This document shows positions 59,878 to 64,000 of a stretch of 64,000 bases of DNA, piece after piece. The stretch is from Gnetum montanum. Its lineage: Eukaryota > Streptophyta > Gnetopsida > Gnetales > Gnetaceae. The translations under genes were made by a program, and so were the position numbers. Each line of letters starts with the position of its first letter. The first letter of the stretch is position 1. The DNA lies in the NCBI GenBank assembly GCA_015680685.1, contig MNCI01015611.1, forward strand, positions 190,901-254,900, written 5' to 3'. The notes beneath the pieces were generated by a model. The model saw only the letters and a list, made by a program, of their open reading frames with translations. It was not told where the DNA came from and ran no database searches.

Positions 59878-59905
59878 TGGAAGTGGATCCTCTCCAAAGA
59901 AGGTT
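59878..59905 (-). other. Conserved non-coding motif, diverged copy
   Basis: In sense AACCTTCTTTGGAGAGGATC then CACTTCC. The bases after it (CATCTCTTTTGGTTTACC) also line up with family 1 (CATTCCTCTTTGGTGCACC), so homology extends beyond the core. Confidence 0.5.
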
Positions 59906-59909
59906 TATG

Positions 59910-60105
59910 CCTAATATGTCATTGAATAACCTCATCATAAGTTCAACATAAGTGAATATTGGGAAGATAATGACTAGTAATCATGTCTGTTATCATCTAA
60001 AGATATAGGCCACTTAGGTAAATTTAGTCCATGAAATTAGACCAGATCACTTGTAAACCATAGTGATTTATATGGTTTGGTATAGGGAATATCCTCTACT
60101 CATCA
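59910..60105 (+). repeat. 3' end of a family 1/2-like LTR
   Basis: ATTGGGAAGATAATGACTAG, then ATTAGACCAGATC, then TATGGTTTGGTATAGGG and CTCATCA: the same order as the last 190 bases of the solo LTR at 22.7 kb, strongly diverged. It is truncated on the left near the conserved motif. Confidence 0.55.
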
Positions 60106-60106
60106 T

Positions 60107-60123
60107 TGGTGTCATTGCCAAGG
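60107..60123 (+). other. Diverged tRNA-Asp primer-binding site
   Basis: TGGTGTCATTGCCAAGG, one base after CTCATCA. It shows four or five transitions from the tRNA-Asp PBS. Confidence 0.6.
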
Positions 60124-60950
60124 ACTATATTTATCTAAGAGGCAAATATCTTTAGATGCCAAAAGACATGATTACTAGTTGTTGTCTTTACAATCCTCAC
60201 TTGTGTTGAATTTGTTCATATGGCTAACTATGATTGAGGCATAAAATATTTATTTTTATAACTTTTATTATTTTCTTTATTTGTAAAATGATTTATTAAA
60301 TAAGGGATTTAATATTTAATTTTACTAATTACTTAAATAAAATATCCTAAACATGGAGCATCCGTTCTTACTTTTCATACATACTCTAGATGTATACTAA
60401 TGTTGCTAGATTACCAAATGTTTACTACTAGCTATACCAAGTATCCACTACTAGGACTACTAAGTGTTTGTTTATTATGCTTGAAGTTGTTGTACTTATG
60501 TTAATTATAAATTATAATATTAAATGCTTAATAATAAGAAAGTAAATTGCATTTAAAGTAAAATGCTAGAAAATAAACTTAAACTAATTCAAGGGCTACA
60601 ATGGATTAAAAAAAATCATAATTTTATTATTGTTTATGCAACTGTGTCTAGGTACATATTGCACTAAAATAAAATGGCATACAATTAATTCAATTCACAC
60701 TACAGGTACTCAGAGAGAAAAATTTAGTAAGTTTTATAGAAAGAAATTGCAAAAGTCTAGCTAATGTATTAACTAAATAGTGCAATAAATGTAGTGGGTG
60801 TGTGCACCTATATAGGCAATGGATGGATTAGCGTCGACACACATGTACCAACACATCCTATGATGCATTGATGGGGCTACATTAATAAGCATGCATATGC
60901 ACAGTTGCCTTACTAACACTTCATCAATAACTAACCTAGAAGGTTCACAC
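60121..60950 (-). repeat. Diverged LTR remnant in opposite orientation
   Basis: 60121-60193 is close to the reverse complement of 59970-60040. Further on, GCTAGATTACCAAATG and the GGACTACTAAGTG ... GCTTGAAG phrase at 60395-60495 match the middle of family 1 LTRs (ACCAAACGCTAG; GGATCACCAAG ... GCTCGAAG). The outer end is not defined. Confidence 0.45.
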
Positions 60951-61949
60951 TTTTACACACCCTCACAAAGAAAAGATGCAAGCATAAAAAAAAAAGGCAA
61001 AATACTCAAGTTTATAGTATAAGGAAAGTGATTAAAATATTGAAGCCTTTAAGGATCAACAAAGTAGCTATTAATGAAGGATTGGATGACTTCATCTAAA
61101 CCTAAGAGGAAATCACTAATTTCATAGATACAGTTATCACTCTCCTTTGAAATGTTTTATGTTAACAAAATTTTATGTATCTTCACTTCAAAATTGTAAG
61201 GATGATCTTCTGGATATTCTAAAAGGAGATGTATTAACATGGATAAAGAAGGATTCATAAATGATGATCTCTTGTCTTGAAGCTTCAATAGTTGAGAAAT
61301 CTTGCAAGAAGCACTAGTAAAGAAAGATAAACAACAACAACAACAACAACAACAATAATATATATATGAAAATGATTATGAATTATAGTAAAGATGAGAA
61401 TTTAACATGAAAAAATCCCAAGGAGAATAGGAGAGTATGTGGAAGATGTGAGAAAGAAGAGAGCCATATGAAAAATGAGTAAAATATGTAAGGGTTTTTA
61501 GGGGTATTTATAGAATTTAAGTGGTAGTTACGGTTGGACACATGTCATATAAAACTAATATACATGTTGATTTGGTGGGATCCAAAGAATATTGCTTCCA
61601 AGGCTAATTGGCCATGTCATTGATCAACTAGTCTAGTCATAGTGACAACACTTATTATAAGTATATGGAGAAATATTGCTTGTAACCATTCCTATCATAA
61701 AATATTTGAAGTGTGATGCTTATTGATCATTCTCTTATCACAAGCTAATAAGTTTTTAAGATACTGAAGATAGATTTGAAAAGTTAAGAACTTAAGAGAT
61801 GAATGAAATTATACTCAAAACTTCAAATCCTAACCTTCCTTATTAATCACCCATGAATTCTCCTATCACTTATTTCAGTGCCTAAATGTTCAATTTTCAA
61901 AAGCTTATTGCATGGTTTAACTTATAGCTAGTAAGGTGCAAATTGTATG
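60951..61949. other. AT-rich DNA with a (CAA)n microsatellite
   Basis: (ACA)n at about 61331-61353, followed by a TA stretch. No gene, LTR end or RNA gene recognised. Confidence 0.4.
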
Positions 61950-62640
61950 ATTTAACTCTTAGTAAGGTATATGATGAACTAATGTTGTTTGGCTTTAAAT
62001 GTGCTATGTATAAGCATGAAGAAAATGATTATAATTTTTATCTATAAGTACAATGGATTGTAAATCTATTCTATCCTATGGCGATAAACATCCATTCTTG
62101 ATTTTCCATACATGTCTTGGGTTAATGTAACTATTATTGGAATCACCAAGTAACTTCACTACTAAGAAAATCAAGCAAAGTCACTACTAGGCTACCAAAT
62201 AGTTATACTTCATGCTCACTTATTTTGCCTTACTAATAGAAATTAGAATATTAAATGACTTAGGAAATATAAATGATTGAAAAAAAGTAAACATCATGGA
62301 ATAGTAAAATTATGCTAAGTGAAATTTTGCAATGATGAAGAACAATCTTGATTTTATTTCCATTCATGAATTATAATTAGGAACAATCAACTCGAATCAA
62401 GATTTCATACAATTGTAATTCATCACACTATGGACATTTACTCTAACTCTAACTTACAAAAAAAAATTGCAAGAGTTTTGCTAAGTGTTGGAAAATTTTT
62501 TTTATTTCAATGCAATGATTGATTTGTATTTATAAATATGACCATGGCCTACTACATTGCATCTATGATAATGTATGTAGAGTTATCATAGATATGGCAT
62601 CATAGTCTGTAGAACAAAAGATTTTATCATATCTCGATAA
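61950..62640 (-). repeat. Second diverged LTR remnant
   Basis: Contains the same ordered phrases as 60350-60750: CATCCATTCTTGATTTTCCATA, GGCTACCAAATAG, CATGCTCACTTATT, and an ACAAAAAAAAATTGCAAGAG stretch parallel to AAAGAAATTGCAAAAG. Low identity; borders unclear. Confidence 0.35.
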
Positions 62641-63040
62641 CTAACTAAAAAATTAATCCTCAAGTTAAAATTAAAGGGGGATAGAGTTCTTTATAAATTT
62701 ATGGGGTTATATATAAAACTTGACATTATGACTCATGTACATGACTAACTCTACTTTGAATGTCACATTGTGGTTCAAGTGGTGTTTCCAAAATTATCAT
62801 GTAGCACATGATTAACACATATGACAAAAACAAAACAAAACAAAACAAGACAAAGCTTGATGTAGTTTTTATGTTAAAAGTGATGTTGGATCCACCATTA
62901 GCTTCTTTCCCTTATCATTCAGCTTTTGAAATTGATACTTGTTTAGTAGCATCTTGAATTTTTCCTCTTTTGATCTCAAATCATGTACCAGCCATGTCAA
63001 TTTAGTAATGTTAGCTACAATCAATATTTTCTAAGGACAT
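62641..63040. other. AT-rich DNA with a (CAAAA)n run
   Basis: Pentanucleotide-like CAAAA repeats at 62825-62850. It may include the 3' non-coding part of the element whose accessory ORF lies to the right. Nothing else recognised. Confidence 0.4.
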
Positions 63041-64000
63041 GGTAGTTGGTAGTTGGGGGAACATTTTGTTTATCTTGACATACTACATTGCAAATTACAT
63101 TCACTCTTCTTTGAAGCCTCTAGCTATATTCTTCAATTCTTGGTAGTCTATCATCCTTTTGGCCAAGTTTGCTACTACATCCTTTTGATCCTGGTAACTA
63201 GCTTTGACAACTTGTAGTTTAGAATTTACTATGTGAAGCTTCTACTATGCATTCTCTATATATGCAAAATGTTTTTCATACATTGCATAGACTATGGCCA
63301 CTTGCCACTCCAATTTTGCTATGGATTTGCTTGCTTTCAACATGGCCAGGTTAGCATATTAGAGATTTGCTAATCCCTTATATTCTATTAAATCCTAAAT
63401 CTACAAGTATTTGTTCTTCACTTTAGCTTGACATATGTGGATAAAGATATTTAAGATGGACTGCCAATTAGGTGTCTATGATGTAATGGAATTGATTCTA
63501 GCTTTGGTCATCTAGATCTTCTTTTCATTTATCTGCTTGTACATGCCCATTTGGTCTTTGAAATGCTCTTTTAGCCATTTGTATTTCTTGGCCTTGTTTT
63601 TCCACATGCTAATTCCAATGGCTAATTTTTGGTGTACAATGTGAACTTTCTCCATTGATAAGGTCCTATTTTCTCAACTAATTATCAAATGTCAAGGTTG
63701 ACACAAGCAAATTGCTTTCTTAGTTGATGAATCCTTTTTTCTAGCACATTCTTTTGCTTCTCTATATTCATCAACCTTATTTTTTGAGTAGTAATTCTTT
63801 TATTTTTTTCTTCTAATGTAATTGGAGCTTTGGCATGGGCATATGTTTGGGCATCTATCACTAAAGCATTTCTTACTATCTTCACCATTTCTATCTCCAT
63901 TTATGTATATTTGGCCATTAGTTAACCAATTTGTTCATTTCTAAATTTTTCTAATTATTCAAGTGTAATGTATTATGCAAAGTCTTATCTTTCTATTCTT
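63041..64000 (-). pseudogene. Accessory ORF, coiled-coil part, runs off the window
   Basis: In sense it enters from the right edge: an intact 71-residue piece at 63900-63685 (KIRLMNIEKQKNVLEKRIHQ) aligns with the coiled coil of the 50.6-kb copy (LRLIIVEKKKNIPDESVHQ). Then, in a shifted frame, KKYKWLKEHFKDQMGMYKQI against KHENLEEHFHD ... MYK, and near the end KLQVVKASYQDQKDV, AKRMIDYQE and YVKINKMF against KVVKTSYHG, ARRLIDYQE and YVKVNKMF. Clearly the same protein family with several stops. The N-terminal part would lie beyond 64000. Confidence 0.65.

Noticed and set aside
63685-63900. Kinesin- or myosin-like host coiled-coil gene
   Set aside because: The frame aligns with the coiled coil of the retroelement accessory ORF at 50.6-51.4 kb, including its C-terminal block.

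Overview
This window is repeat-dominated nuclear DNA from a seed plant. The basis is what fills it: Ty3/gypsy LTR retrotransposons of Athila and Tat type (the Tat copy carries a second, archaeal-type RNase H), a plant L1-type LINE, tRNA-Asp primer-binding sites, and one broken host gene with a plastid-type transit peptide. The depth of decay and the nesting would suit a large gymnosperm-like genome, but that is inference. I see no intact protein-coding gene: every recognisable reading frame has stops or frameshifts, mostly of the kind left by decay of methylated cytosines (Gln, Trp and Arg codons turned into stops).

1-18.3 kb. A decayed Athila-like element on the + strand (gag 2245-2917, pol 10205-11571) has been entered by two minus-strand copies of one non-autonomous family, called family 1 here. 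Element 1 (2918-10061) is complete, with a perfect ACAAG target duplication. Element 2 (11572-18273) has no matching duplication, and its right LTR holds the only N of the window (18046). Family 1 carries gag plus protease, then about 2 kb of non-coding DNA, and no RT, RNase H or integrase. A solo LTR of the family (21920-22757, target duplication GCTAT) lies further right in the opposite orientation.

18.3-36 kb. Tat-lineage parts lie on the + strand: gag-protease (18.4-21.4 kb), an unexplained 10-kb middle, then RT, two RNase H domains and integrase (32.0-35.5 kb), then a PPT and probable LTR start at 35.7 kb. The middle holds an antisense accessory reading frame (23.2-26.1 kb) and a roughly 180-bp tandem array whose units are centred on a hairpin (28.6-31.3 kb). 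A 30-bp minisatellite is shared by three points of this region, which suggests one giant Ogre/Tat-like element.

36-43 kb. Unclassified AT-rich DNA and a decayed L1-type LINE on the minus strand.

43.4-55 kb. Family 2: LTR, PBS, gag, non-coding spacer, accessory ORF, PPT, LTR, then a second PBS and a gag fragment. A tandem pair therefore shares the middle LTR. The second copy is cut at 53634 and abuts an inverted piece of the accessory ORF. Family 2 shares gag, PBS, PPT and LTR ends with family 1.

55-64 kb. A pseudogene that looks like a plastid CAAX-protease-family gene (56.1-56.7 kb), two more copies of the accessory ORF on the minus strand, and strongly diverged LTR remnants including a head-to-head pair.

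The best candidates for something undescribed are the accessory ORF family (an N-terminal conserved domain, a proline-rich linker, a small middle domain and a long coiled coil, preceded in two copies by a 3' splice acceptor), a conserved non-coding motif lying before it, the GATATC-palindrome arrays at the LTR U3 ends, and the 180-bp hairpin array.
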